Assembly: GCA_022749295.1 (NCBI GenBank)
Contig: CP062007.1
Span: 558,001-622,000, forward strand
DNA: 64,000 bases
Source: Flavobacteriaceae bacterium GSB9
GTDB lineage: Bacteria; Bacteroidota; Bacteroidia; Flavobacteriales; Flavobacteriaceae
Direction: 5' to 3'
Below, in pieces: positions 45,321-54,082 of this stretch (the first letter of the stretch is position 1; each line of letters opens with the position of its first letter). The translations under genes and the position numbers were made by a program. The notes under the pieces are model-generated. The model saw only the letters and a program-made list of their open reading frames with translations, was not told where the DNA came from and did no database searches.

Positions 45321-46717
45321 TTAATACTGAAATCAAACAAAAAACCATTAAAGAAGAAATTTCTTTAACGGGAGTTGGATTGCACACAGGAAAAGATGTA
45401 ACCCTAACCTTTAAGCCTGCTGAAGCAAATTTTGGATTAGCCTTTAAACGTATTGATTTAGAGGGCGAACCAGTTATTGAGGCCGATGCCAATTATGTTA
45501 CCAACACCCAGCGTGGTACATGCATTGAAAAAAACGGTGTTGTAATACAAACTTCAGAGCACGTTTTGGCTGCGTTAGTAGGAATGGATGTAGACAATGT
45601 TATTATCGAACTGAATGCTTCCGAACCACCAATTATGGATGGTTCTTCTAAGTTTTTTGTTGAAGCCCTAGAAAAAGTAGGTGTTGAAGAGCAAGAAGCT
45701 TTCCGTGAAGAGTTTGAAATAACAGATATTGTATCTTATGTCGATGAAGAATCAGGTAGTGAAATATTGGTTATGCCCGCAAAGGAATACCAAATCACTA
45801 CCATGGTAGATTTTGGAACAAAAGTTTTGGGCACACAAAATGCAACACTCAATCAAATTTCAGACTTTAAAAAGGATATAGCTAACTCCCGAACGTTTAG
45901 TTTCCTACACGAAATTGAAATGCTACTTGAGAATGGCCTAATAAAAGGAGGTGATTTAAATAACGCCATTGTTTATGTTGATAAAGAGTTATCTCCCAAA
46001 ACGATGGATAAGTTAAGGGTGGCTTTCAAAAAAGATAATATTGCCGTTAAACCCAATGGAATATTGGACAACCTAACTCTTCACCATCCCAACGAAGCTG
46101 CCAGACACAAACTACTTGATGTTTTAGGTGATTTAGCTTTAGTTGGCACTCGAATTAGAGGAAAAGTTATAGCCAATAAGCCAGGGCATTTTGTAAATAC
46201 ACAGTTTGCCAAAAAATTGTCTAAAATAATTAAAAACGAGCGTCGTAACAATGTACCAAACATAGATTTGAACCAACCTCCGCTAATGGATGTTACCCAA
46301 ATCATGGCTATGTTACCGCATCGTCAGCCGTTTTTGCTAATCGATAAGGTTTTCGAACTGTCTGAAAAACACGTTATAGCCACAAAAAATGTGACCATGA
46401 ACGAAGAGTTCTTCAAAGGACATTTTCCAGGTGCTCCAGTAATGCCCGGCGTTTTAATTGTAGAGGCTATGGCACAAACAGGTGGTATTTTGGTGCTGAA
46501 TACGGTTCCTGACCCAGAAAACTATTTAACATTTTTCATGAAAATGGATAATGTGAAATTCAAACAAAAAGTAATGCCTGGCGACACGCTAATATTTAAT
46601 TGTACATTAATCACACCAATACGTCGCGGTATATGCCATATGCAGGGGTATGCATACTCCAACGGAAAGCTTTGTGCAGAAGCAGAGTTAATGGCACAAA
46701 TTTCAAAAGTTAAATAA
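45311..46717 (+). CDS. lpxC/fabZ: Bifunctional UDP-3-O-acyl-GlcNAc deacetylase / 3-hydroxyacyl-ACP dehydratase
   Basis: 468 residues. The LpxC part (1-315) shows [20 protein letters not shown] (zinc His near 77), [18 protein letters not shown] (zinc His and Asp near 257-273), and K-P-G-H-F-V-N. The FabZ part (about 320-468) has [12 protein letters not shown] (catalytic His) and [20 protein letters not shown] (catalytic Glu). The first domain commits to lipid A synthesis, the second dehydrates 3-hydroxyacyl-ACP in fatty acid elongation. The two pathways compete for 3-hydroxymyristoyl-ACP, so the fusion, normal in Bacteroidota, links them. Confidence 0.97.
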   Translation: MGIINTEIKQKTIKEEISLTGVGLHTGKDVTLTFKPAEANFGLAFKRIDLEGEPVIEADANYVTNTQRGTCIEKNGVVIQTSEHVLAALVGMDVDNVIIELNASEPPIMDGSSKFFVEALEKVGVEEQEAFREEFEITDIVSYVDEESGSEILVMPAKEYQITTMVDFGTKVLGTQNATLNQISDFKKDIANSRTFSFLHEIEMLLENGLIKGGDLNNAIVYVDKELSPKTMDKLRVAFKKDNIAVKPNGILDNLTLHHPNEAARHKLLDVLGDLALVGTRIRGKVIANKPGHFVNTQFAKKLSKIIKNERRNNVPNIDLNQPPLMDVTQIMAMLPHRQPFLLIDKVFELSEKHVIATKNVTMNEEFFKGHFPGAPVMPGVLIVEAMAQTGGILVLNTVPDPENYLTFFMKMDNVKFKQKVMPGDTLIFNCTLITPIRRGICHMQGYAYSNGKLCAEAELMAQISKVK

Positions 46718-46719
46718 AT

Positions 46720-47505
46720 ATGAATCAACCCTTAGCATACGTGCACCCTGGTGCCAAGATTGCAAAAAATGTGGTTATTGAGCCTTTTGCCACCATACAC
46801 AACAATGTAAAAATAGGCGAGGGCACCTGGATTGGCAGTAACGTAACCATTATGGAAGGTGCGCGTATTGGGAAAAACTGTAATATTTTTCCAGGTTCTG
46901 TGATTTCCGCAGTGCCCCAAGACCTAAAATATAACGACGAAGAAACAACCGTAGAGATTGGCGATAACGTGACCATTCGCGAATGTGTTACCATAAATAG
47001 AGGTACAGCAGACCGTATGAAAACCGTGGTAGGCAACAACTGTTTAATAATGGCCTATTGCCATATAGCACATGATTGTGTCGTAGGTAATAATTGTATT
47101 TTTTCCAACAATAGTACTTTGGCAGGGCACATTACCATTGGTGATTATGTGGTGTTGGCAGGTATGACGGCTGTTCATCAATTTGTTTCCGTAGGAAACC
47201 ATGCCTTTGTAACTGGCGGGTCTTTGGTAAGAAAAGATGTGCCTCCTTATGTAAAGGCAGCACGCGAACCACTTTCATATGTTGGAATTAATTCCGTTGG
47301 TTTACGCAGACGTGGATTTACAACCGAAAAAATCAGGGAAATTCAAGATATTTTCAGGATTCTCTATCAAAAAAATTATAATAATACACAGGCGGCTGAA
47401 ATCATTGAAGCCGAAATGGAAGCCACACCAGAACGCGATGAAATACTTCAATTTATAAGAAATTCGCACCGTGGCATAATGAAAGGATATTTTAAATCAA
47501 ATTAA
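46720..47505 (+). CDS. lpxA: UDP-N-acetylglucosamine O-acyltransferase
   Basis: 261 residues. Nearly all hexapeptide repeats: V-H-P-G-A-K-I, I-G-E-G-T-W-I-G-S-N-V, I-F-P-G-S-V-I-S-A-V-P-Q-D-L-K-Y (the LpxA landmark), C-V-T-I-N-R-G-T, A-Y-C-H-I-A-H-D-C with the catalytic His near 122, and the C-terminal G-L-R-R-R-G-F helix region. It adds the first 3-hydroxyacyl chain to UDP-GlcNAc in the cytoplasm. It starts 2 bp after lpxC/fabZ and 4 bp before efp, so it is firmly within the operon. Confidence 0.97.
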   Translation: MNQPLAYVHPGAKIAKNVVIEPFATIHNNVKIGEGTWIGSNVTIMEGARIGKNCNIFPGSVISAVPQDLKYNDEETTVEIGDNVTIRECVTINRGTADRMKTVVGNNCLIMAYCHIAHDCVVGNNCIFSNNSTLAGHITIGDYVVLAGMTAVHQFVSVGNHAFVTGGSLVRKDVPPYVKAAREPLSYVGINSVGLRRRGFTTEKIREIQDIFRILYQKNYNNTQAAEIIEAEMEATPERDEILQFIRNSHRGIMKGYFKSN

Positions 47506-47509
47506 ATAC

Positions 47510-48076
47510 ATGGCAACAACATCAGATATTCGAAACGGATTATGCATAAGATATAATAACGATATCTATAAAATAGTAGAATTTTTACACGTAAAGCCAG
47601 GTAAGGGCCCAGCTTTTGTTAGAACAAAATTAAAAAGTGTAACGACAGGAAAGGTTATCGATAATACATTTTCAGCCGGACACAAATTGGATGATGTTCG
47701 CGTAGAAACCCATAAATTCCAATATTTATATAACGACGGTGAATTCTATCATTTTATGAATGAAGCCGATTACACTCAAATCCGCCTACTTGAAGCCGCT
47801 TTAGACCGACCGGATTTAATGAAAGAAGGTGAGGTTGTGACAGTATTAATCAATACAGAAGACAATGCACCGCTTTCAGTTGAAATGCCAGCTAGCGTTA
47901 TTTTAGAGGTAACCCATACAGAACCAGGTGTAAAAGGTAACACGGCAACTAATGCTACCAAACCTGCAACTGTTGAAACGGGAGCCGAAGTCAATGTACC
48001 GTTGTTCATTAATGAAGGTGATAAAATTAAAGTAGAGACCGAAAAGGGAACTTATAAAGAACGCGTAAAAGAATAA
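47510..48076 (+). CDS. efp: Translation elongation factor P
   Basis: 188 residues. Three OB-type domains: the N-terminal KOW-like domain with the loop P-G-K-G-P-A-F-V-R whose Lys (about residue 34) sits at the tRNA acceptor end, T-F-S-A-G-H-K-L, then Y-H-F-M-N-E-A-D-Y, and P-G-V-K-G-N-T-A-T-N-A-T-K-P-A leading to the C-terminal I-K-V-E-T-E-K-G-T-Y. It relieves ribosome stalling at polyproline runs. Whether the Lys is modified cannot be told here: no epmA/epmB-like gene is in the window. It sits between lpxA and the second lpxD-like gene. Confidence 0.97.
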   Translation: MATTSDIRNGLCIRYNNDIYKIVEFLHVKPGKGPAFVRTKLKSVTTGKVIDNTFSAGHKLDDVRVETHKFQYLYNDGEFYHFMNEADYTQIRLLEAALDRPDLMKEGEVVTVLINTEDNAPLSVEMPASVILEVTHTEPGVKGNTATNATKPATVETGAEVNVPLFINEGDKIKVETEKGTYKERVKE

Positions 48077-48079
48077 TTC

Positions 48080-49015
48080 TTGAAGTTTCCCACTCCACAT
48101 ACGCTAAAACAAATTGCAGAAATAATTGACTGTAAATTTATTGGTGATGACGATTTCCAGGTTTTGGGCATGAACGAAATTCATGTTGTTGAGCCTGGAG
48201 ATATAGTATTTGTAGACCACCCTAAATATTACGACAAGGCTTTGCAATCGGCGGCTACAATTGTTCTAATTAATAAAGAAGTTGAATGTCCACAAGGAAA
48301 AGCCTTGTTGGTTAGCGACGACCCTTTTAGGGATTTTAATAAGCTTACAGATTATTTTAAACCTTTTGTAAATTCGGATAAGCTAATTGCTTCCTCAGCG
48401 AAAATTGGAAAAAACACAATAATTCAACCTAATAGCTTTATAGGTCACAATGTAACTATTGGCGATAATTGTATAATACATTCCAATGTTAGCATTTATG
48501 ATGACGCCATTTTAGGGAATAACGTAACCATACATGCAGGTACGGTTTTAGGAGCTAATGCTTTTTATTATAAAAATAGACCGGACGGTTTTGATAGACT
48601 CAAATCGGGTGGCCGTGTCGTTATAGAAGACCATGTCGATATTGGTGCTGCATGCACGATTGATAGAGGCGTTACAGCTGATACCAGAATATGCGAAGGC
48701 ACAAAAATTGACAATCAAGTACAAATTGGCCATGATACAGTCGTAGGGAGGAAGTGCTTGATAGCTTCCCAAGTAGGTATCGCAGGCTGCGTTATAATTG
48801 AAGACGAAGTAACCATTTGGGGACAGGTAGGTGTTACAAGTGGTATAAGCATTGGGAAAAAAGCTATTATTTTGGCCAAAGCAGGTGTAAGTAAATCGCT
48901 AAAAGGAGGTAAAGGCTATTTTGGTATTCCGGCTGAAGAGGTTCGTACAAAGTACAAAGAATTGGCCTCTATTAAAAGAATTCCTGAAATATTGGAAAAA
49001 CTTAAAAAACAATAA
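48080..49015 (+). CDS. LpxD-like UDP-sugar N-acyltransferase (second copy)
   Basis: 311 residues, TTG start at 48080 three bases after the efp stop. The layout is as LpxD: an N-terminal domain (H-T-L-K-Q-I-A-E-I-I, V-F-V-D-H-P-K-Y), repeats from about 105 (I-I-Q-P-N-S-F-I-G-H-N-V), G-A-N-A-F-Y-Y-K near 160, and V-Q-I-G-H-D-T-V-V-G-R-K-C with the likely catalytic His. Compared with lpxD at 44298 the G-A-D-G-F-G-Y loop is changed to G-A-N-A-F-Y-Y, which lines the acyl pocket, so chain or sugar preference may differ. It could serve another acyl-sugar pathway. Family firm, substrate unknown. Confidence 0.85.
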   Translation: MKFPTPHTLKQIAEIIDCKFIGDDDFQVLGMNEIHVVEPGDIVFVDHPKYYDKALQSAATIVLINKEVECPQGKALLVSDDPFRDFNKLTDYFKPFVNSDKLIASSAKIGKNTIIQPNSFIGHNVTIGDNCIIHSNVSIYDDAILGNNVTIHAGTVLGANAFYYKNRPDGFDRLKSGGRVVIEDHVDIGAACTIDRGVTADTRICEGTKIDNQVQIGHDTVVGRKCLIASQVGIAGCVIIEDEVTIWGQVGVTSGISIGKKAIILAKAGVSKSLKGGKGYFGIPAEEVRTKYKELASIKRIPEILEKLKKQ

Positions 49016-49066
49016 ATCCCATAAAATAAAAGTTTAGTTTTGCTTTAAAATTCTAATTCAAAAAAT

Positions 49067-49074
49067 TACTTTTG
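49067..49074 (+). promoter_or_regulatory. Candidate -7 box of sucD
   Basis: TACTTTTG matches TAnnTTTG; a TTTG at 49039-49042 lies 24 bases upstream, slightly too far for a standard -33. The start codon is 36 bp downstream. Confidence 0.42.
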
Positions 49075-49110
49075 CGTACAGCATAAACTAATTATAAAAA
49101 ATAATCACTT

Positions 49111-49983
49111 ATGAGTGTTTTAGTAAATAAAGATTCCAAAATAATTGTTCAAGGATTTACTGGTAGTGAGGGTACATTTCATGCCAGCCAAATGATAGAA
49201 TACGGAACCAATGTTGTTGGTGGCGTAACACCAGGTAAAGGTGGGCAAACCCATTTAGACAAACCTGTTTTTAATACAGTACTTGAAGCTGTTGAACAAG
49301 TTGGAGCCGATACAACCATTATTTTTGTGCCACCAGCGTTTGCTGCTGATGCCATTATGGAAGCCGCCGATGCAGGTATTAAAGTGATTATAACAATTAC
49401 TGAAGGTATTCCTGTTGCCGATATGATAACGGCTTCAAATTACATAAAAGATAGAGATTGCAGACTTATTGGACCTAACTGTCCAGGTGTTATTACGCCA
49501 GGTGAAGCTAAAGTAGGCATCATGCCAGGATTTGTTTTTAAACAAGGTAAGGTAGGTATTGTATCTAAATCGGGAACTTTAACCTATGAAGCTGCTGATC
49601 AAGTTGTAAAACAAGGTTTAGGTATTACCACAGCTATTGGTATTGGTGGTGATCCAATTATTGGAACCACAACAAAGGAAGCTGTAGAGTTATTAATTAA
49701 CGACCCAGAAACAGAAGCTGTTGTAATGATTGGCGAAATTGGAGGTCAATTAGAAGCCGATGCAGCGAATTGGTACAAAGAAAGTGGAAGCAAAAAACCT
49801 ATTGTAGGTTTTATAGCTGGTGAAACAGCTCCAGCCGGACGTACCATGGGGCATGCCGGAGCTATTGTTGGCGGAAGTGACGATACAGCACAAGCCAAAA
49901 AGAAAATTATGAAAGCTTGTGGTATACACGTTGTTGATTCTCCAGCTGAAATTGGCAAAAAAGTTGCTGAAGTTTTAGGCTAA
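49111..49983 (+). CDS. sucD: Succinyl-CoA synthetase alpha subunit
   Basis: 290 residues. The CoA-binding domain shows [12 protein letters not shown] near residue 12 and [15 protein letters not shown] near 124; and the ligase domain carries the phospho-His in R-T-M-G-H-A-G-A-I near 248, preceded by [10 protein letters not shown]. It couples succinyl-CoA cleavage to nucleoside triphosphate formation in the TCA cycle. The beta subunit gene (sucC) is not next to it or elsewhere in the window. Flanked by a candidate promoter and a strong terminator, so it looks monocistronic. Confidence 0.97.
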   Translation: MSVLVNKDSKIIVQGFTGSEGTFHASQMIEYGTNVVGGVTPGKGGQTHLDKPVFNTVLEAVEQVGADTTIIFVPPAFAADAIMEAADAGIKVIITITEGIPVADMITASNYIKDRDCRLIGPNCPGVITPGEAKVGIMPGFVFKQGKVGIVSKSGTLTYEAADQVVKQGLGITTAIGIGGDPIIGTTTKEAVELLINDPETEAVVMIGEIGGQLEADAANWYKESGSKKPIVGFIAGETAPAGRTMGHAGAIVGGSDDTAQAKKKIMKACGIHVVDSPAEIGKKVAEVLG

Positions 49984-50001
49984 TCACTAAAAATTTATAC
50001 T

Positions 50002-50033
50002 AAAGGCCTCACAACATTTTGTGAGGTTTTTTT
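50002..50033 (+). terminator. Intrinsic terminator of sucD
   Basis: CCTCACAA (50007-50014) pairs perfectly with TTGTGAGG (50019-50026) around the loop CATT, with flanking A/T extension of the stem and seven Ts. Confidence 0.9.
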
Positions 50034-50034
50034 A

Positions 50035-50063
50035 TTTGAAGCAATCTGTATTTGTTATATTTG
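50035..50063 (+). promoter_or_regulatory. Promoter of fabG
   Basis: TTTG at 50035-50038, a 17-base spacer and TATATTTG at 50056-50063 fit the Bacteroidota pattern. It begins right after the sucD terminator T-run. The fabG ATG is 48 bp downstream. Confidence 0.55.
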
Positions 50064-50110
50064 AATAAATAGAAATCTTCGTTTAAACTGAAAAAACTAA
50101 CACTATAAAA

Positions 50111-50857
50111 ATGAAATTATTAGAAGGAAAAACAGCCATAATTACCGGTGCTAGCCGTGGCATAGGAAAGGGGATAGCCCAAACGTTTGCACAACAGGGT
50201 GCTAATATAGCTTTTACCTATAGTTCTTCAGTTGAGGCCGCTAACGAACTCGAAAAAGAATTAAACGGTTTAGGGGTGAAAGCCAAAGGTTATCAAAGTA
50301 ATGCCGCTAGTTTTGATGAGGCGCAAACGTTGGCCAACGAGGTTGTTAAAGAATTTGGGAGTATCGATGTTTTAGTAAATAATGCGGGGATAACAAAAGA
50401 TAATTTGTTGATGCGTATTACCGAAGAAGATTTCGATAAAGTAATTGAAGTCAATTTAAAATCAGTTTTCAACATGACCAAAGCGGTACAACGCACCATG
50501 TTAAAACAACGTAATGGCTCAATTATTAATATGAGTTCAGTAGTTGGTGTTAAAGGTAATGCTGGTCAAACTAACTATGCTGCATCAAAAGCTGGTATTA
50601 TAGGGTTCTCAAAATCTGTGGCACTCGAACTGGGTTCTAGAAACATTAGAAGTAATGTGGTTGCACCAGGTTTTATTGAAACTGAAATGACAGCCAAATT
50701 AGACGAAGAAGTGGTTAAAGGATGGCGTGCAGGAATTCCTCTGAAAAGAGGCGGGACACCTGAAGATGTTGCTAATGCCTGTGTGTTTTTAGCTAGTGAT
50801 TTAAGTGCTTATGTAACTGGTCAAACGCTAAATGTTGACGGCGGAATGTTAACATAA
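50111..50857 (+). CDS. fabG: 3-oxoacyl-ACP reductase
   Basis: 248 residues, short-chain dehydrogenase. NADP motif I-T-G-A-S-R-G-I-G-K-G near residues 9-20, N-N-A-G-I-T near 88, catalytic Ser in N-M-S-S-V-V-G near 140 and Y-A-A-S-K near 155, ending Y-V-T-G-Q-T-L-N-V-D-G-G-M. It reduces 3-oxoacyl-ACP in fatty acid elongation. Length and motifs fit FabG exactly; a specialised short-chain dehydrogenase cannot be excluded because no other fab gene is adjacent. The VWA-like membrane protein gene follows 39 bp later. Confidence 0.93.
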   Translation: MKLLEGKTAIITGASRGIGKGIAQTFAQQGANIAFTYSSSVEAANELEKELNGLGVKAKGYQSNAASFDEAQTLANEVVKEFGSIDVLVNNAGITKDNLLMRITEEDFDKVIEVNLKSVFNMTKAVQRTMLKQRNGSIINMSSVVGVKGNAGQTNYAASKAGIIGFSKSVALELGSRNIRSNVVAPGFIETEMTAKLDEEVVKGWRAGIPLKRGGTPEDVANACVFLASDLSAYVTGQTLNVDGGMLT

Positions 50858-50896
50858 CATCACTCCATCAAATAAAATTCGACGTAAATCGATTAA

Positions 50897-52930
50897 ATGA
50901 ATTCAGAAACGCTATTATACATCATATTAGCTGGAATAGTTGCACTTTTTGTTGCAATTTTTCAATATATAATTAAAACGAAAAGCATGTTTAAATGGAG
51001 CATGCTTTTTGCTTTTTTAAGGTTCCTAACCGTTTTTTCGGTATTGTTGCTTTTAATAAACCCAATGTTTGATAAAGTGTCGTCATTCGTTGAAAAGCCA
51101 AATTTAGTTGTCGCTATCGATAATTCTAAATCTATTAAGCACCTCAAGCAAAATAGACAGGCCGAAGATTTCATTGCGGGTTTAGAGCAAGATAAAGCTT
51201 TAAATGAGAAATTTAATTTAGAGCTTTACACGTTTGGCGAAACTCTAAAGAAAGTAGATTCGGTTACGTTTTCCGAAAGTCAAACTAATATAAATCAAGT
51301 TTTTACCCAGTTAAACCAAATTTATAAGCAAACCAACTCACCAACAGTGCTGGTCACGGATGGTAACCAAACTTTTGGTGCCGATTATACTTTTGCTAAC
51401 CGGCAATATAAACAGCCCATTTTTCCAATTATTCTGGGGGATACCGTTAGTTATACCGATTTGAAAATCCAACAATTAAATGTTAATAAATACGCTTACC
51501 ATAAAAATAAATTTCCGGTAGAAGCCATTTTGGTTTATAATGGCAATGCGCCCGTCAAAACAAATTTTGTAATCACCCGCGGCAATACTACCGTTTATTC
51601 TGAAGAAATTGATTTTTCAAAATCCAAAAACTCAAAAGTTTTAAACCTTACGTTGCCCGCTAATATAACAGGAACTGGTTCTTACAGAGCTGTGCTAAGG
51701 CCTCTTGATGAAGAAAAAAATAAAGTCAACAATACCAAAAATTTTATTGTTGAAGTTATTAACCAAAAAACAAAAATAGCTATTGTAAGTGATATTTGGC
51801 ATCCAGATTTGGGAGCCTTAAAAAAGAGTGTTGAGAGTAACGAACAACGTTCGGTCATTATAGTTAACTCTAAAAATATTTTAAGTGAAATTGAAGATTA
51901 TGAGTTATTTATATTGTATCAGCCCAACAATAAGTTTAATGATTTATGGAAGCGGTTAGATGTATTAAAAAAGAACCGTTTTACAATAGTTGCCCCTAAA
52001 ACAGACTTAGATTTTTTAAATCGAATCCAGTCTAACTATACCATAGAAATCTCCAATCAACCAGAAAATTACCAAGCCGAACTGAACAGGAATTACACCC
52101 CGTTTTTAGTTCAGGATATCAACTTTGAATCCTTTCCGCCATTGTTGTCCAATTATGGTTCGACTAAATTTTCGGTACCCATTGAAACAATTTTGAATAA
52201 ATCGTTAAACGGTGTTTCGGTTCAAGAGCCACTTTTGGCCACTTTTGAACTGAATAATACCCGACATGCCGTTTTGTTTGGTGAAGGCATTTGGCAATGG
52301 CGCGCAAGTAGTTTCCTTAACTCCAAATCATTTGCTGAATTTGATACCTTTTTGGGTAAACTCATTCAATATTTGGCTTCAAATAAATCAAAGAGCCGAT
52401 TAAATGTTGATTATGAATCTATTTACAACGGAAGTAACAATGTTATAGTAAAAGCGGAGTTTTTTGATAAAAACTATGTTTTTGATGCTCGTGAAAAATT
52501 GAACATTACGGTTACCGACAAAGCTTCAGACGCTTCAAAGACCTATCCAATGGTTTTGAAAAACAATAACTACCAAGTAGATTTAAGTAGTTTACCGGCT
52601 TCTAGCTATAAGTTTACTGTTCGCGCAACAAAAGAAAACTTGGCCAAATCAGGGAGTTTTCAAATTTTAGAATATAACGTTGAACAACAATTTTTAAATG
52701 CTAATGTCAACAAATTGAACCAGTTGGCAAAAAACAGCTCTGGAAGGGTTTATTTTATTGCAAACACAAAAAACCTGGTTACCGACTTGATTAACGATAA
52801 TCGTTTTGTTCCGGTTCAAAAAAGCGTAAAAAAAAGCATATCTTTGATTGATTGGAAATACCTCTTGGCCATTATTACTATTAGCTTAGGTCTTGAGTGG
52901 TTTCTGAGAAAATATAACGGATTAATATAA
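50897..52930 (+). CDS. VWA-like membrane protein of unknown function
   Basis: 677 residues. Two N-terminal membrane helices (about 5-24 and 33-55), a von Willebrand A-like domain with V-V-A-I-D-N-S-K-S-I near 75 and V-L-V-T-D-G-N-Q-T-F near 153, an Ig-like stretch (about 195-285), further extracytoplasmic domains, and one C-terminal helix (about 653-668). The D-N-S-K-S only partly matches the D-x-S-x-S metal site (Asn in place of a small residue is tolerated). Similar large proteins occur widely in Bacteroidota without an assigned job; they resemble BatA-type and glutamine-amidotransferase-like membrane proteins. It is followed 11 bp later by the prohibitin-family gene. Confidence 0.78.
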   Translation: MNSETLLYIILAGIVALFVAIFQYIIKTKSMFKWSMLFAFLRFLTVFSVLLLLINPMFDKVSSFVEKPNLVVAIDNSKSIKHLKQNRQAEDFIAGLEQDKALNEKFNLELYTFGETLKKVDSVTFSESQTNINQVFTQLNQIYKQTNSPTVLVTDGNQTFGADYTFANRQYKQPIFPIILGDTVSYTDLKIQQLNVNKYAYHKNKFPVEAILVYNGNAPVKTNFVITRGNTTVYSEEIDFSKSKNSKVLNLTLPANITGTGSYRAVLRPLDEEKNKVNNTKNFIVEVINQKTKIAIVSDIWHPDLGALKKSVESNEQRSVIIVNSKNILSEIEDYELFILYQPNNKFNDLWKRLDVLKKNRFTIVAPKTDLDFLNRIQSNYTIEISNQPENYQAELNRNYTPFLVQDINFESFPPLLSNYGSTKFSVPIETILNKSLNGVSVQEPLLATFELNNTRHAVLFGEGIWQWRASSFLNSKSFAEFDTFLGKLIQYLASNKSKSRLNVDYESIYNGSNNVIVKAEFFDKNYVFDAREKLNITVTDKASDASKTYPMVLKNNNYQVDLSSLPASSYKFTVRATKENLAKSGSFQILEYNVEQQFLNANVNKLNQLAKNSSGRVYFIANTKNLVTDLINDNRFVPVQKSVKKSISLIDWKYLLAIITISLGLEWFLRKYNGLI

Positions 52931-52941
52931 ATAAAAATAAA

Positions 52942-53757
52942 ATGGAAAAATTACCAAAAGTAGCGTTGCCCCTTATAATAGGAGCAATTGTATTAGTGAT
53001 CATATTAACAAAATCTGCTGTAACCATTGAATCTGGTGAAGCTGGTGTTTTATTTAAAACCTTTGGAGAAGGTGTTGTGGTTGATGAGCCAGCAATGGGA
53101 GAGGGGTTTCATATTGTAGCGCCTTGGAACAAAGTATTTATTTACGAAGTTCGCCAACAAGAGATTCTTGAAAAAATGAATGTTTTATCATCAAACGGAT
53201 TGGATATTAAACTAGAAGCATCAGTTTGGTTTCAACCAGATTTTAGTAATTTAGGAAGGTTACATCAAGAGAAAAGTGAAATGTATAAAGAGCGTGTTTT
53301 GCTTCCTGCTATCCGTTCTGCTGCAAGAAGCGTGGTAGGGCGCTATACTCCAGAACAATTATACTCCAGCAAACGAGATGCTATTCAACAAGAAATTTTT
53401 GAAGAAACTAAAAAAATAGTTGAAAGTCAATTTGTTCAATTAAACGAAGTTTTGGTACGTGACGTAACTTTGCCTCCTACTATTAAGGATGCTATTGAGC
53501 GTAAATTAAAGCAAGAACAAGAATCGCTTGAGTATGAATTCAGATTGGTTACCGCGGCTAAGGAGGCAGAAAAAGTGCGTATTGAAGCGCAAGGTAAAGC
53601 AGATGCTAATAGAATTTTAAGTGCCTCATTGACCGATAAGATTCTTCAGGATAAAGGTATTGATGCTACAATTAAATTATCTGAATCAAATAACAGTAAG
53701 GTAGTTGTAATTGGTTCTGGTGATAGTGGTATGCCCATTATTTTAGGAAATCAATAA
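52942..53757 (+). CDS. Prohibitin-family (SPFH) membrane protein
   Basis: 271 residues. An N-terminal membrane helix (about 7-26) is followed by an SPFH domain: E-S-G-E-A-G-V-L-F-K-T-F-G-E-G-V, G-F-H-I-V-A-P-W-N-K-V-F-I-Y-E-V-R, and V-W-F-Q-P near 83. A charged coiled coil follows (about 185-235, K-L-K-Q-E-Q-E-S-L-E-Y, A-A-K-E-A-E-K-V-R-I-E-A-Q-G-K-A). The family forms membrane ring assemblies that organise proteases and membrane domains. It ends with the short tail S-G-D-S-G-M-P-I-I. It is the last gene before the his leader region. Confidence 0.92.
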   Translation: MEKLPKVALPLIIGAIVLVIILTKSAVTIESGEAGVLFKTFGEGVVVDEPAMGEGFHIVAPWNKVFIYEVRQQEILEKMNVLSSNGLDIKLEASVWFQPDFSNLGRLHQEKSEMYKERVLLPAIRSAARSVVGRYTPEQLYSSKRDAIQQEIFEETKKIVESQFVQLNEVLVRDVTLPPTIKDAIERKLKQEQESLEYEFRLVTAAKEAEKVRIEAQGKADANRILSASLTDKILQDKGIDATIKLSESNNSKVVVIGSGDSGMPIILGNQ

Positions 53758-53863
53758 CGAAAAAATAAAAAACTTAAGTTTTCTGGGTATTCATTAATGA
53801 TTATTGATTTTTTTTAATATAAACATCAGTTTTGAAAAAATGTTCCAAGAATTACTTTCAATA

Positions 53864-53896
53864 TTTGGAATTATTGGTAGAAATTTTTGATATTTG
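53864..53896 (+). promoter_or_regulatory. Promoter of the his operon
   Basis: TTTG at 53864-53867, a 21-base spacer, then GATATTTG at 53889-53896 (one mismatch to TAnnTTTG). Transcription would begin just upstream of the leader peptide ATG at 53921. Confidence 0.55.
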
Positions 53897-53920
53897 CAGG
53901 AAACGAAAAATAAGTTAAGA

Positions 53921-53974
53921 ATGCTATTTATTCATACCCATCATCATTTTCAAATTGGCCCTCAAGCGAAGTGA
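53921..53974 (+). CDS. hisL: His operon leader peptide
   Basis: 17 codons ending in TGA at 53972-53974, encoding MLFIHTHHHFQIGPQAK. Four of the nine residues from 5 to 13 region are His (codons at 53933, 53939, 53942 and 53945), far above chance, and the frame lies between a promoter and a terminator hairpin in front of hisG. This is a regulatory peptide: ribosome stalling at the CAT codons when charged tRNA-His is scarce would leave bases 53961-53968 free to form the antiterminator. The symbol is used by analogy with enteric hisL. There is no sequence homology to claim. Confidence 0.82.
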   Translation: MLFIHTHHHFQIGPQAK

Positions 53975-54038
53975 AAATGTATTGAATAAATTCAACATAT
54001 ATTTTAAACCCGTTTGAGACAATCGAACGGGTTTTTTT
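53945..54038 (+). promoter_or_regulatory. Histidine attenuator (alternative hairpins)
   Basis: Three pairings can be read. CATTTTCA (53945-53952) pairs perfectly with TGAAAATG (53972-53979), starting at the last His codon. CTCAAGCG (53961-53968) pairs with CGTTTGAG (54011-54018) with one G-U pair, forming an antiterminator. AAACCCGTTTGA (54006-54017) pairs with TCGAACGGGTTT (54023-54034), with one wobble and loop GACAA, followed by Ts to 54038: the terminator. The antiterminator and terminator share 54011-54017, so they exclude each other. A ribosome at the leader stop would cover 53961-53968, favouring termination when histidine is plentiful. Confidence 0.78.
54006..54038 (+). terminator. 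Attenuator terminator upstream of hisG
   Basis: Twelve-base-pair stem with a five-base loop and a seven-T tail, 45 bp before hisG and before any his coding sequence. It is conditional by the pairing described for the attenuator. Confidence 0.85.
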
Positions 54039-54082
54039 AATTAAAACAAGCTAGATTGTTTCAAACTCATAAAAACAAGACA

